This document shows positions 25,090-34,869 of a DNA stretch of 55,316 nucleotides, piece by piece (the first letter of the stretch is position 1; every line of letters begins with the position of its first letter). This DNA comes from Pseudomonadota bacterium. Its GTDB lineage: Bacteria; Tectomicrobia; Entotheonellia; Entotheonellales; Entotheonellaceae. Where the stretch lies: the NCBI GenBank assembly GCA_005777235.1, contig SXND01000004.1:1-55316 (forward strand), in the 5' to 3' direction. The position numbers were made by a program, and so were the translations under genes. Below the pieces are notes generated by a model that did no database searches, was not told the origin of the DNA, and saw only the letters and a program-made list of their open reading frames with translations.

Positions 25090-25285
25090 GGGAGTGTGCT
25101 CCTTGACGCCTTGGCTGGCGTTGGACGGATGCCCTGCTTGATGACGAGATGATGCCGTCCGACCTGCCGCGTGTCAAGCCGAGGCCGGGCACCTGCTGGG
25201 CACACGATTGACAACGCGCCGCCGAGTTTGCCATGCTGTGCGCACAACCCTGTATGCTTGAGCCCTACGTGAGAGGACCCAGCCG

Positions 25286-25957
25286 ATGGAACTGTACGAC
25301 GTCATGCACACTACCTTTGCGGCACGCGAGTTTACCGACGCCCCCTTGCCCGATGCCACCCTGTACCGCATCCTGGACCATGCGCGCTTTGCGCCCAGTG
25401 GCGGCAACCGGCAGGGTTGGCAGGTGATCATCGTGCGCGAGCGCGCCACGCGGGAAGCCCTGGTGGCTTTAACCGAGCCAGCGGCCAAGCGCTACGTCGC
25501 CCAGCAGCGTGCTGGGGAAAACCCGTGGAACAGCGTCCACCCCACCGCGGTAGATGACGCCACCATTGCCCAGACGTCCGCCCTGGCACGGCTCACCGAG
25601 CCCTTGTTACGCGCCCCGGTGATCCTGGTGGTATGCGTGGATTTGCAGGTGGTGGCCTCGACGGACCAGTATCTTGACCGGGTGGGGGTGATTAGCGGCG
25701 CTTCGATCTATCCCTTCGCGTGGAACATCTTATTAGCCGCGCGGCATGAAGGCTATGGCGGCACGATTACGACGCTGGCCGTGGCCCAGGAGCCCAAACT
25801 CCAAGCGCTGCTGGGCTTGCCGGCGCATGTGGCGGTTGGCGCCGTGATGCCGCTGGGGCAACCGGTGACGCAGCTGCGCCGGCTGAGGCGCAAAGCGGTG
25901 TCGGAGTTTGCGAGGCACGAACGCTGGGGTGGCCCAGCGCTACGGGCGGAGCCGTGA
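25286..25957 (+). CDS. Nitroreductase family protein
   Basis: 223 residues; an FMN-dependent NAD(P)H oxidoreductase fold. The N-terminal FMN-binding motif is ARFAPSGGNRQGWQVIIV, preceded by FAAREFTDAPLPDATLYRIL, and the later GASIYPFAWNILLAARHEGY is the family's dimer-interface helix. GAGAGGA is upstream of the ATG. It faces away from the toxin island. Its substrate (nitroaromatic, quinone or other) is not evident. Confidence 0.88.
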   Translation: MELYDVMHTTFAAREFTDAPLPDATLYRILDHARFAPSGGNRQGWQVIIVRERATREALVALTEPAAKRYVAQQRAGENPWNSVHPTAVDDATIAQTSALARLTEPLLRAPVILVVCVDLQVVASTDQYLDRVGVISGASIYPFAWNILLAARHEGYGGTITTLAVAQEPKLQALLGLPAHVAVGAVMPLGQPVTQLRRLRRKAVSEFARHERWGGPALRAEP

Positions 25958-26048
25958 CGTCTGGGCCATGGATGAGGCCGTCCGGCGTGGGACGGTCATA
26001 AGGAGGCATTGTCAGAGAGAGCTCTGCCTCGTAGATTTGGTGGCGTGT

Positions 26049-29000
26049 TTATCCCAACGCCACCAGCGTCGCTTCGACATTCTCAATCTGCGCCTCACTC
26101 TCTGCCAGACGGTCGCGCTCCTTCTGCACCACCTCGGCGTTGGCTTTCTGGAGGAAATCGACGTTGGCCAACTTGCGCCGGGCGCCTTCAGCCCGGCTCA
26201 GGAGTTGCTCGCGCTGTTTGGTGAGGCGGACACGCTCTTTGTCGAGATCCACCACGCCAGGGATATAGATCTCCACCGTCCCCACCACCGCGGTGGCGGC
26301 ATCCGGGGCGCGCTGCATGTCCGGGGCAATAGCCACGGACTCCAGCCCGGCCATGGTCGTCATCAGATCCGCGCAGGCGTGCAGCGTGGCCGCGGCGTCG
26401 CCTGCAGCACGGATGCGCACGGCCAGGCGGATATGCGGTGAGATGGTGTACTTGCTGCGCAGATCGCGCATGCCCCGGATGACCTCCTGCAAGAACGTCA
26501 TACGCGTTTCCAGCGCCTGGTCACGCCAGGCAGGCGTGGCCGTGGGCCAGGCCGCCTGGATGAGCAGCGCCGAGGTCGGCAGCGGTGTGTCGATGCCACG
26601 CACCGGCGCTTGCTCGCACAGTGGTTCCCACAGGGCTTCGGTGATATACGGCACAAACGGCTGTAACAGGCGCAGCACCTGGTCAATCACCGTGGCCAGC
26701 ACCTGACGCGCCAGGGGCGCCTGGGACTCGTCGCGTAAGCGTGGCTTGATAAATTCCAGGTACCAATCGCACAGATCGGACCAGAAGACCTCGCGCGCCG
26801 TGGCCAGGGCGGCGGAGGGATTGTAGCCGCTCAGGTGGCGCTGCACCTCGGCAATGGCGTAGGCCAGGCGCGACAGCATCCAGCGGTCTTCGTCGGCGAG
26901 GTCGTGGAGCTGGCGCGGTGTAAAACTGGCCTCTTGCAAGTTGAGCAGCGCAAAGCGCACGGCGTTGAGGAGTTTGTTACAAAAATTGCGCCCCACTTCA
27001 AAGCGGTCACTGATCAGCTTGGCGGACGGCACGTCTGGCATGGTGCCGAGGACATCAAATTCCTGGCCCGTGGCCGGACAGAGGTAGGTGAAGATACTGC
27101 GTCCATGCCGCGCCGTGGCCAGGTCCACCAGGTCGCCCGTGTACGGCGAAATGGCTTGCACAGGCAGACGGATGTCCTGCATGCCGGTCTGCATGTCGCA
27201 CAGCACGTAGCGCATGGCATCGGTGCCGTAGCGCTCGATGATGTCCACCGGGTCCACGCCGTTGCCCTTGGACTTACTCATGCGCTCGCCTTTGCCATCC
27301 AGGATGTTGGCGTGGATGAACACATCGGTAAACGGCACATCGCCCATGTTGTACAAGCCCATGAGCACCATGCGCACCACCCACAGGGTGATGATGTCGC
27401 GCCCGGTCACCAGGCACGAGCCGGGGTAGTAGTAGTCCAGACAATCGTCATAACCGTTGTGATGCCCGAGCGGCGCCTGCCCGGCTTCGACGCGAGCGCT
27501 GTCGGGATCCGGCCAGCCCAGGGTGCTGAGGGGCCACAGCCCGCTGGAGAACCAGGTATCGAGCACATCCGGGTCTTGCACCAGCCCCAGGGCGCTGAGT
27601 GTTGGCAGCACCGCGGCTTCGGCGGCGGTATCGCGCAGGCAGACGAGGATTTCCACCTCGGCGTTGGCGGCCCGTGTGGCCAGGTCGTTTGCTACAACTC
27701 CAGCGTGCAGGAGCTCGCTGCTGCCATCCGGCCAGGTGAGGCGCGCACAGCAATCGTCACGCTCAAGATACGGCGCTAAAGCCGTCACGGCCTGTTGTAG
27801 CACCGAGCCACTCGCCGTCCCAGCCCAGATGGGGATGCGATGGCCCCACCACAGTTGGCGGCTGATGCACCAGTCACGCTTTTCCGCCAGCCATTGCAGA
27901 TAGGTATTGCCGTAGCGCACCGGGTCCGGGTGAAACGTTACCTGCCGCCCGCTGGCCGAGCGCCAGGCTCCCTGCGCCGCATCCATCGCCGCCTGTGCCA
28001 GCCCCGGCGCCACGAACTCCTTGACGGTGCCGCGCCCTAACACCACGCCGCCCTCGACATCGCCCATGCGCACAAACCACTGTTTGGAGAGATACGGTTC
28101 AATCGGCGTCTTGGAGCGATCCGAGTGCCCGAGGTCTACATCGCGTTCTTCCATACCTTCCAACAGGCCCTGCGTGCGCAGATCGTCGACCACGCGCTGC
28201 CGGGCCACAAAGCGGTCGAGACCGGCATAGGGACCAGCGTTGGCGTTGAGCGTGCCGTCTTCGTTGAGGATATTGATGCTGTCGATCTCGTGCTGGTGGC
28301 GCAGCCACACGGCGTAATCGTTGGGATCGTGCGCCGGGGTAATTTTGACGCAGCCACTGCCGAGCTGCGGCTTGGCCCAGTCGTCGCAGATCAGCGGCAT
28401 GACGCGGTTGAGCAGCGGCAGGCGAATCTGCCGTCCCGCCCGCGCCATGGCCGCCAGCGTGGTGAGCGTTGGCAGGTGTGTCGCCTGACGGCTTTCCAGC
28501 TGGGCCAGTTCCTCTTCCAGGCCCGCCCGCTCACGCGCCGGGGCATTGGCCAGCTTGGCACGGGCCTCTGCAAGGCTCACGGCCAGAGCCCCTGCCGGGT
28601 CCGGGTGGCAGGCCACCGCAGTGTCACCGAGCATGGTTTCCGGGCGCGTCGTGGCCACGATCACGTGGGTGGGCTCGCCCGGTTGCGGATCAATCACCGG
28701 ATAGCGCAGATAGTAAAAATGCCCCTGCACGGTCTCGTAGACGATCTCGTCGTCGGACACCGCGGTTTGCAGTTGGCAATCCCAGTTGACCAGGCGGTTG
28801 CCCCGGAAAATCAGCCCATCCTGGAACATCTTATAAAACGTCCAGCGCACGGCGCGGGCGCAGACGTCGTCCATGGTAAAGCGCTGCCGATCCCAGTCAC
28901 ACGCGCAGCCCATGGCCTGCTGTTGGCTGATGATGCGCTTCTGATACTGGTCCTTCCACTCGAAGATGCGCTGCACTAAGCCCGCGCGCCCGACATCGTG

Positions 29001-29318
29001 ACGCGTCTTGCCCTCTAGCTCGAGGAGCCGCTTTTCAATCACCGCCTGCGTGGCAATGCCGGCATGGTCGGTACCTGGCATCCACAGTGTGTTATCCCCC
29101 TGCATGCGATGCCAGCGGCTGAGCAGGTCTTGCATGACGTTGTCCATGGCGTGCCCCATGTGCAGGGCGCCGGTGACGTTGGGCAGGGGCATCATGATGA
29201 CGTAACGCTGCTGGCGTGCATCCGGTATGCCCGCAAAGGCTTTGGCGCTGAGCCAGCGCTCGTAGATGCGCGGTTCAATGGCGGACGGCTCGTATTGTGT
29301 GGGCAGTGCACTGGCCAT
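26049..29318 (-). CDS. valS: Valyl-tRNA synthetase, long form
   Basis: 1089 residues; class I aminoacyl-tRNA synthetase. The HIGH-type motif is PLPNVTGALHMGHAMDNV, the KMSKS motif is GERMSKSKGNGVDP, and DTWFSSGLWPLSTLGWP is diagnostic for ValS. The editing domain (VIVATTRPETMLGDTAV) is present, as is the C-terminal coiled coil. It is longer than the usual 880-950 residues, with extra stretches in and after the editing domain (for example around RAKLANAPARERAGLEEELA) and around AGVVANDLATRAANAEVEIL. GGAGAAGG precedes the ATG at 29318. No T-box leader is visible. Confidence 0.95.
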   Translation of the reverse strand: MASALPTQYEPSAIEPRIYERWLSAKAFAGIPDARQQRYVIMMPLPNVTGALHMGHAMDNVMQDLLSRWHRMQGDNTLWMPGTDHAGIATQAVIEKRLLELEGKTRHDVGRAGLVQRIFEWKDQYQKRIISQQQAMGCACDWDRQRFTMDDVCARAVRWTFYKMFQDGLIFRGNRLVNWDCQLQTAVSDDEIVYETVQGHFYYLRYPVIDPQPGEPTHVIVATTRPETMLGDTAVACHPDPAGALAVSLAEARAKLANAPARERAGLEEELAQLESRQATHLPTLTTLAAMARAGRQIRLPLLNRVMPLICDDWAKPQLGSGCVKITPAHDPNDYAVWLRHQHEIDSINILNEDGTLNANAGPYAGLDRFVARQRVVDDLRTQGLLEGMEERDVDLGHSDRSKTPIEPYLSKQWFVRMGDVEGGVVLGRGTVKEFVAPGLAQAAMDAAQGAWRSASGRQVTFHPDPVRYGNTYLQWLAEKRDWCISRQLWWGHRIPIWAGTASGSVLQQAVTALAPYLERDDCCARLTWPDGSSELLHAGVVANDLATRAANAEVEILVCLRDTAAEAAVLPTLSALGLVQDPDVLDTWFSSGLWPLSTLGWPDPDSARVEAGQAPLGHHNGYDDCLDYYYPGSCLVTGRDIITLWVVRMVLMGLYNMGDVPFTDVFIHANILDGKGERMSKSKGNGVDPVDIIERYGTDAMRYVLCDMQTGMQDIRLPVQAISPYTGDLVDLATARHGRSIFTYLCPATGQEFDVLGTMPDVPSAKLISDRFEVGRNFCNKLLNAVRFALLNLQEASFTPRQLHDLADEDRWMLSRLAYAIAEVQRHLSGYNPSAALATAREVFWSDLCDWYLEFIKPRLRDESQAPLARQVLATVIDQVLRLLQPFVPYITEALWEPLCEQAPVRGIDTPLPTSALLIQAAWPTATPAWRDQALETRMTFLQEVIRGMRDLRSKYTISPHIRLAVRIRAAGDAAATLHACADLMTTMAGLESVAIAPDMQRAPDAATAVVGTVEIYIPGVVDLDKERVRLTKQREQLLSRAEGARRKLANVDFLQKANAEVVQKERDRLAESEAQIENVEATLVALG

Positions 29319-29581
29319 GCGGGCAACCTTCTCCAGAAAGCCTTTAGACGTGCGGCTATGGGGCGTATGGTGTTGGGGCAGAGTCTAGCGGAAGAACCGT
29401 GGGGAGTCGAGAGGGGAAGGGCCTCTGCCTCGTGCATGGCCACAGCAGTGCTTGTGCAGAGAGGCGGCCCCGCGTAGACTGGGGTGCCAATCCCTGGGGA
29501 CTCGTTGGCATGCCGGCGCGTCCTGGTAGGAGACCCTGGGATCCGACCGGGAACCGTGTGGGCAGATGCTGTGCTGGATAT

Positions 29582-29608
29582 TAGACAAATGACACCATGT
29601 AAGATAAT
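29582..29608 (+). promoter_or_regulatory. Candidate promoter for the APC transporter
   Basis: TAGACA (29582-29587) and GATAAT (29603-29608), each one base from consensus, are separated by 15 bp, slightly short. They lie in the A/T-richer end of the 336-bp gap between the divergent valS and transporter genes; nothing else is seen in that gap. Confidence 0.3.
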
Positions 29609-29654
29609 CACCGCGTCAATCCATCTTTCTATGGCCGACGTGAAGGAACGCTCC

Positions 29655-30875
29655 ATGGCAGACGCAGTACATAGGAGCAGTCTGCGCCGCAGTCTTGGCG
29701 TAGGCTTACTCGTCTTGTATGGACTGGGGATTATTATCGGCGCGGGCATCTACGTCGTCATCGGCACGGTGATGGCGCACGCAGGGATGTTAGCCGTGTG
29801 CTCGTTCGCGGTGGCCGGGGTGCTCGCGGGTCTGATTGCGCTGTCCTACGCTGAATTGGGGGCACGATACCCTGAGGCTGCCGGGGCAGCCGCCTACGTC
29901 CAGGAGGCGTTTGGTTCCGAGCGCTGTGCCCAACTCACCGGGGGTGTCGTCGTGGTGGTAGTCCTGATTAGTGCCGCGACGATCGCGCGGGGCACGGCGG
30001 GCTACGCCCGCACCTTGGTGGCCCTCCCTGACGTGCTGATTGCCAGTGGGGTTGTGCTCGGCTTTACGGCCGTAGCCTGTCTCGGGGTCAAGGATAGTGT
30101 ACGCACTGCAGCCCTGATGACCCTCATCGAGCTGGCGGGCTTGCTCCTGGTCATTAGTGCTGGCCTGGCACCGGTGCGTGACCTCCAGGGCCATGTGTGG
30201 GCGCTACTCCCCACTGACCTGCCCGGCTGGCGCGCCATCGGCGCTGGCGCGTTCCTCGCCTTCTTTGCCTACACGGGGTTTGAAAACCTGGCGAACATGG
30301 CGGAGGAGACCACGGACGTTGGGCGTACCCTGCCACGCGCCATGCTCCTCAGTCTGGGGATCAGTACTGCCCTCTATATGACCGTCGCCCTGGTAGTCGT
30401 GGCCGCGCTGCCGCGCGAAGAAGCGGCAGTCTCGGCGGCGCCTTTACTGGCGGTCATCGCGCGACGCGGCTGGAGTCTCTCGCACGCGTTTGCGGCGCTG
30501 AGCCTGGTGGCAGTGGCCAATGGGGTGTTGATCCAGATTCTGATGCTGTCGCGCCTGTTGTACGGCATGGCACGCCGGGCACTACTCCCCGGAGTGCTGA
30601 CTGCGCTCAGTGCGCGGCAGGTGCCGGTCCGCGCCACGCTGGTGGCGGGAGCTCTGGTGCTCGTCTCGACCGTGGCCCTCCCCTTTGACGCGTTGTTGCG
30701 CCTGAGCACGACCCTGACGCTGCTGCTGTTTACGCTGGTCAGCCTGTCCTTGTGGCGCCTCCAGCAGTGCGCGCCGCGCCAGGATCTCGCATTCCACGTG
30801 CCGTGCTGGGTGCCGGTCGCGGCGGCTCTTGGCAGTAGTGGCTTACTCGCCGTGCAGTGTGCGGAGGTGCTCTAG
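29655..30875 (+). CDS. APC-family amino acid permease
   Basis: 406 residues with about 11-12 membrane helices. Helix 1 carries the family substrate motif GIIIGAGIYVVIG, and FLAFFAYTGFENLANMAEET matches helix 6 with its conserved Glu-Glu. Short for the family, with a compact C-terminus. The start is set at 29655 by GAAGGA 7 bases upstream, ahead of the in-frame ATG 29631. The TAG stop sits in a CTAG shared with the stop of porA on the other strand, so the two genes converge with a 4-bp overlap. Substrate unknown. Confidence 0.88.
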   Translation: MADAVHRSSLRRSLGVGLLVLYGLGIIIGAGIYVVIGTVMAHAGMLAVCSFAVAGVLAGLIALSYAELGARYPEAAGAAAYVQEAFGSERCAQLTGGVVVVVVLISAATIARGTAGYARTLVALPDVLIASGVVLGFTAVACLGVKDSVRTAALMTLIELAGLLLVISAGLAPVRDLQGHVWALLPTDLPGWRAIGAGAFLAFFAYTGFENLANMAEETTDVGRTLPRAMLLSLGISTALYMTVALVVVAALPREEAAVSAAPLLAVIARRGWSLSHAFAALSLVAVANGVLIQILMLSRLLYGMARRALLPGVLTALSARQVPVRATLVAGALVLVSTVALPFDALLRLSTTLTLLLFTLVSLSLWRLQQCAPRQDLAFHVPCWVPVAAALGSSGLLAVQCAEVL

Positions 30876-32104
30876 ACCTCGATCTCTTTCCCGGCAATAC
30901 GCAGCAAAACCTGCATGCGTTCCTGCTCCGGCTGCGTGTAGAGCAGCCGCGGCTGCGGCACAGCCACACCGGCCTCCAGACGCTGCAGATCGCGAAACAC
31001 CTCCTCGAACTCCGACTCCGAAATATCTTTGCCCCCCAGACCGCCAATGACACTGAGCAACGGCGGTCGGCCTGGATGCGCGTACAGGGCCGCGGCGATT
31101 TCCTGAAAGGTAATGCCCCCCAGACCCGGCGCCAGATTTTGATCCAGCACCGCCACGGCGCACCGTCCAGCCAGAGCCTCCGCAATGGCTGGCGCCGGGA
31201 AGGGCCGCAGCACCCGTAAGCGTAGCAACCCCGCCGCTATCCCCCGCGCCCGCAGACGCTGCACCGCCGCCTTGCCCTTGGTGGCAAAGGCATTCGACAT
31301 CACCAGGACATACGCCGCATCGTCCATCTGAAAAGACTCAATCAGGTCATACTGGCGTCCAAAATGCGTCGCAAAGTCACGCGCCACGTCCTGATGCACC
31401 GCAAGGGCATTGGCCTGCGCCAGGTGCTGCTGATAACGAAAATAGGTATACACCGCGCCACCGAGGACCGCGGTGCCCTGCGCCATGGGTCGCCCGCGGC
31501 GGATCAAGGCATGCTGCGGGCGGTAGGTTGGCAAAAAGGCCGCCACCGCCTCTGGGGTGGGCAGATGTACCGGCTCGCGGGTGAACGACAAGGTAAAACC
31601 GTCGAGATTCACCAGCACCGGCAGCATCACCTGCGCATCTTCCGCCAGACGGTAGGCCATGAGAATGGTATCCAGGACTTCCTGGCAGGTTTCGGCGTGA
31701 ATCTGCAAAAAGCCACTATCCCGCGCTGACAAAATGTCATTATGATCCGCTTCCAGCGTGATCGGAGAGGACAACCCGCGCGACACATTGACCAGCACCA
31801 GGGGCACCCGCCAGCCGGCGATGGTGTACAGCATCTCAAAACCATACAGCAGCCCCTGGCTCGACGTGGCCGTAAACACCCGTGCCCCCGCTGCCGCCGC
31901 GGCCCCGGCCGCGGTGAGCATGGAGTGCTCGGAGTCCATGCTGACAAAGCGCGCTGGCATGGCGCCCTCGGCGCTCCACTGCGCCAGCAATTCAATAATC
32001 TCGGTTTGCGGGGTAATGGGAAAAGCCGGAATGTAGTCCACATCCGCCAACCGGGCTCCCCAGGCCGCCGCGGCGTTGCCGGTCAGTAACAGACGCTGAC
32101 TCAT
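30872..32104 (-). CDS. porA: 2-oxoacid:ferredoxin oxidoreductase alpha subunit (PorA-like)
   Basis: 410 residues. The alpha-subunit signature is complete: AFPITPQTEIIELLAQW near residue 30, SEHSMLTAAGAAAAAGARVF, TATSSQGLLYGFEMLY, and ALAGRCAVAVLDQNLAPGLG in domain II. It forms the active site with PorB. The complex decarboxylates pyruvate or a related 2-oxoacid to the acyl-CoA and reduces ferredoxin. AGGAGG lies 5 bases upstream of ATG 32104; that start overlaps the porG/D stop (ATGA). Last gene of a three-gene operon. Confidence 0.9.
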   Translation of the reverse strand: MSQRLLLTGNAAAAWGARLADVDYIPAFPITPQTEIIELLAQWSAEGAMPARFVSMDSEHSMLTAAGAAAAAGARVFTATSSQGLLYGFEMLYTIAGWRVPLVLVNVSRGLSSPITLEADHNDILSARDSGFLQIHAETCQEVLDTILMAYRLAEDAQVMLPVLVNLDGFTLSFTREPVHLPTPEAVAAFLPTYRPQHALIRRGRPMAQGTAVLGGAVYTYFRYQQHLAQANALAVHQDVARDFATHFGRQYDLIESFQMDDAAYVLVMSNAFATKGKAAVQRLRARGIAAGLLRLRVLRPFPAPAIAEALAGRCAVAVLDQNLAPGLGGITFQEIAAALYAHPGRPPLLSVIGGLGGKDISESEFEEVFRDLQRLEAGVAVPQPRLLYTQPEQERMQVLLRIAGKEIEV

Positions 32105-33000
32105 CGGACCTCCTGTTCTACCCGCAAGGCGTGCGTTGGACATTCATGAGCGCAGAGCAGACAGCCTTTACAGACGTCGTAATCAATAACGGGGTATTGC
32201 GCCGCGTCGAGCGCGATGGCCGCTTCCGGGCAGCGCACAAAACACACCCAACAGCGGGTACAACGTTCTGGTTCGAGCACCGGGCGAAACTGCCGCCAGC
32301 TGCCAGTTTTGCGCTCCGGGCTATTGGCCATGACGTAAATACTCGGTGCGGCCTGCGCCGGTGGGGCAAACGCCATGGTCACCAGCGGCACCTCGGGCTG
32401 CGCCGCACGGCACACTGGCTCAGGGACGCGGGGCCAGTCCTGCATCCGGGCGTAGACCGCCGCCGCGAGCTGCACATTGGTGTGGTACTGCGCGGGTTCC
32501 AGGTGCGTGCCGCTGAGTTCCGCCTCCAGACCCGCCAGGGCTGCATCGCGACTCAGCCCGATCAGGTAGGCCGACGCTACCCCCAGCGCCGTGCTGAGTC
32601 CGGCCAAGGTCCGGGTATGCTCGCGCACCAGTGCGGTAAAATCGGCCACGATCAACCGCCCCTCGTATGCTGCCAGGGCGGGCCGTGTAGCCGGGGTCGG
32701 CGTGGCATTGAGCAGCAGCGTACACTGCCGATCACAGCCTGCCAGCGGCTGCGCGGCGGGTTCTGCCAGTAAGGTATCATCGGCCACGACCAGCAGATCC
32801 GGCTGCGTAATCACGCCGCGCTCTAAAATCGCCTGCCGATCCACCCGCGTAAACGCCGCCATGGGCGCGCCACGGCGTTCCGCCCCGTACAGCGGCGCAT
32901 CTTGGACCACAAACCCGGCTTGAAAAGCCGCCGACCCCAGGATACGACTGGCAGTCTTCATGCCTTGCCCGCCGCGACCATGAAAACGGATACGCCACAT
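32101..33000 (-). CDS. 2-oxoacid:ferredoxin oxidoreductase, fused gamma and delta subunits
   Basis: 299 residues. The N-terminal 190 are the gamma (PorG) domain, starting RIRFHGRGGQGMKTASRILG and containing YGAERRGAPMAAFTRV. The C-terminal 75 are the delta ferredoxin-like domain, with two 4Fe-4S sites, CTRCWVCFVRCP and CKGCLLCAHECP. In many anaerobes the two are separate genes; here one polypeptide does both. The delta clusters carry electrons from the PorA/PorB active site to ferredoxin. AAGGAGA precedes the start. It lies 13 bp after porB. Confidence 0.92.
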   Translation of the reverse strand: MWRIRFHGRGGQGMKTASRILGSAAFQAGFVVQDAPLYGAERRGAPMAAFTRVDRQAILERGVITQPDLLVVADDTLLAEPAAQPLAGCDRQCTLLLNATPTPATRPALAAYEGRLIVADFTALVREHTRTLAGLSTALGVASAYLIGLSRDAALAGLEAELSGTHLEPAQYHTNVQLAAAVYARMQDWPRVPEPVCRAAQPEVPLVTMAFAPPAQAAPSIYVMANSPERKTGSWRQFRPVLEPERCTRCWVCFVRCPEAAIALDAAQYPVIDYDVCKGCLLCAHECPTHALRVEQEVR

Positions 33001-33013
33001 CCTTGTCTCCTTC

Positions 33014-33958
33014 TCAGCTCCACTGTGCCCAGTAGGCATCGACGTCTGCCTGGATACGCGCCAGGGCGTCCTCCTGGCGTGTCGGCTCAAACAAATGGCG
33101 GTAGCGTCCTTGCCCCTGGAGATATGCCTCCACGGGCCGCCGCCGCTGCGGCACATAGGTATGCGTGACCTGGCCATCGATGGCTTCTTTCAGGGCAAAG
33201 ACCCCAGTTTCCACTGCCAGATGGGCATATTCTGCCGTTTCTGCTGGATCGTAGAGCCAGCCCGTGGGGCACGGCGCATGCGCCAGAAACAGCTTGGGGC
33301 CGCGTAACGTGCGGGCTTTGAGGAATTTGTTGGTGAGATCCACCGGATAGCGCGGCGAAATGGTCGCCAGATAGGCCGGACGATGCGCCTGCCAGATGGC
33401 AAACAGGTCTTTCTTGCCGTGCTCGGTGCCGACCCTGTTCCGGGCGCTGCGTGGCGTGGTCAGCGTCCGCACGCCGTAGGGTGTGGCGCTGGACATTTGC
33501 ATGCCGGTATTGCCGTAGGCTTCGTTGTCGTAACAGAAGTACCAAAAATCGAGGTCACGAAACAGCGCACCGGAGATCGAGGACAGGCCCATATCATAGG
33601 TGCTGCCATCCCCCGCCACCACGACCACCTCGACATCATCCGCGGCGTCCATCTTCCCCCGTGCCATGAGCACATCGAGCGCATCCCGCACCCCCTGCGC
33701 CCCCGCCGCGGCGCTTGCCATGGTGGTATAGAGCCATGAGCCGTGAAAGGGCGTATACGGAAAGGTGGCGAGTAAGGTAAAACAGCCGGCCGCATTGACG
33801 AAGATGGTGTTCGGCCCCAACACTTTGGCCGCCAGCCGCAGGGCTTCCAGTCCGCCACAGCCGCCGCAAACTGCGGTCCCTGGAGCGATAAACTCTTCGC
33901 GGGCAATCTGTTTGAGGTTTTTGATGGCCTGGAGTTCGCGACTGGTCGGTGTCTCCAT
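33014..33958 (-). CDS. porB: 2-oxoacid:ferredoxin oxidoreductase beta subunit (PorB-like)
   Basis: 314 residues; the thiamine-diphosphate subunit. Motifs: the cluster-ligating CGGCGGLEALRLA near the N-terminus, VVAGDGSTYDMGLSSISGAL with the GDG-N TPP site, and FCYDNEAYGNTGMQMS. The start is set at ATG 33958, preceded by AAAGGGCG. First gene of the operon porB-porG/D-porA. The complex is oxygen-sensitive in most organisms, which fits microaerobic or anaerobic growth together with the nir-nor genes. The exact 2-oxoacid is not clear from sequence alone. Confidence 0.92.
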   Translation of the reverse strand: METPTSRELQAIKNLKQIAREEFIAPGTAVCGGCGGLEALRLAAKVLGPNTIFVNAAGCFTLLATFPYTPFHGSWLYTTMASAAAGAQGVRDALDVLMARGKMDAADDVEVVVVAGDGSTYDMGLSSISGALFRDLDFWYFCYDNEAYGNTGMQMSSATPYGVRTLTTPRSARNRVGTEHGKKDLFAIWQAHRPAYLATISPRYPVDLTNKFLKARTLRGPKLFLAHAPCPTGWLYDPAETAEYAHLAVETGVFALKEAIDGQVTHTYVPQRRRPVEAYLQGQGRYRHLFEPTRQEDALARIQADVDAYWAQWS

Positions 33959-34323
33959 GGGACGCCCTTTCTTGCACGGGGGGGCTGCGGCGTGTGTTCT
34001 ACGCGACTTCAGTATACGGAGGAGCAAAAGCTGTGCCAATGGTGTCATGCCTCATCCCGGCGCGGTCTGCGACCTCTAGAAGAACTCTCTGGAGGGCTGT
34101 GGCAGGCACGGCTCTGGCCGGTGCGGGGATGAGCGCCTGCAGGACAAAGGAGCCTCCTGGGTGACATCTTATCAGTCCATGAGGCCCCAGCCCGTGAGAT
34201 GATGGCGCGGGAGGATTGGCCAGGCGTACGTGTTGGGAAGGCGTACGTGTTGTGCTGGGAACGGCCTTGCGGCCCACTGGGCAACCTCGGCATAGACAAC
34301 GGCGTGGTGCAGCGGGTCTCTGT
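33959..34323. other. Intergenic stretch upstream of porB
   Basis: No gene is supported here. It contains a 14-bp direct repeat AGGCGTACGTGTTG at 34222-34235 and 34239-34252. It must hold the promoter of the por operon, but no clear -35/-10 pair stands out. Confidence 0.45.
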
Positions 34324-34869
34324 TTACGCAAAAAGATCCTCTACGGCCATGCGCCATCCCGGTACTGCCGGTTCTGCATCGGCGATCTCGCCACGCTGGA
34401 AAATGACCGGATGGTCAGGGTCACTGGCTTTATAGGCTTTAATGACATCCCGGCTCAACAAGTCCACATCCCACACCACCAGGGTGCCACAGGCGAAATA
34501 ATCGGCACGTTTCGCAGCCATCTCGCGTTCGGCAGCGGGGCCGTAGTCATAGGCACTGCGGATCTCAACGGCGAAGATCGGCGCCCCTGCGGGAAATCGC
34601 ATCCCTGTCCGGGGACCGATATGATACGCGGCATCCGGGCTGAAGGCTTCTCGGTGAGGAAGATTGACATGGAAGCCAACGCCATCCGGATAGGCACGTC
34701 CTGTCCGGGTACGTCTGGCGTACTCCCGTAAGTGTACGAAAACCTCACCGCCCGCGTAGCCCGGATCATCGCCTGTGGGCGCCATGGGTACAATCTCCCC
34801 CTTTACCAGCTCGGCCTTGCCCTGCACGTGGTACAGATCGTCTATGGTGGCGCGTGTGGTGATACGCAT
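34324..34869 (-). CDS. Uma2-family putative restriction endonuclease
   Basis: 181 residues with the PD-(D/E)XK layout of Uma2/DUF820 proteins: KAELVKGEIVPMAPTGDD at the N-terminus, AFSPDAAYHI (the Asp), PIFAVEIRSAYDYG (E-x-R in place of E-x-K) and YFACGTLVVWDVD. The family is abundant in genomes with many mobile elements; its job is unproven. GAAGGAGAG precedes ATG 34869. The gene stands alone. Confidence 0.85.
   Translation of the reverse strand: MRITTRATIDDLYHVQGKAELVKGEIVPMAPTGDDPGYAGGEVFVHLREYARRTRTGRAYPDGVGFHVNLPHREAFSPDAAYHIGPRTGMRFPAGAPIFAVEIRSAYDYGPAAEREMAAKRADYFACGTLVVWDVDLLSRDVIKAYKASDPDHPVIFQRGEIADAEPAVPGWRMAVEDLFA

Noticed and set aside
26835..27779. 314-codon plus-strand frame
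   Set aside because: It is antisense to valS and its residue pattern is the mirror of valS codons.
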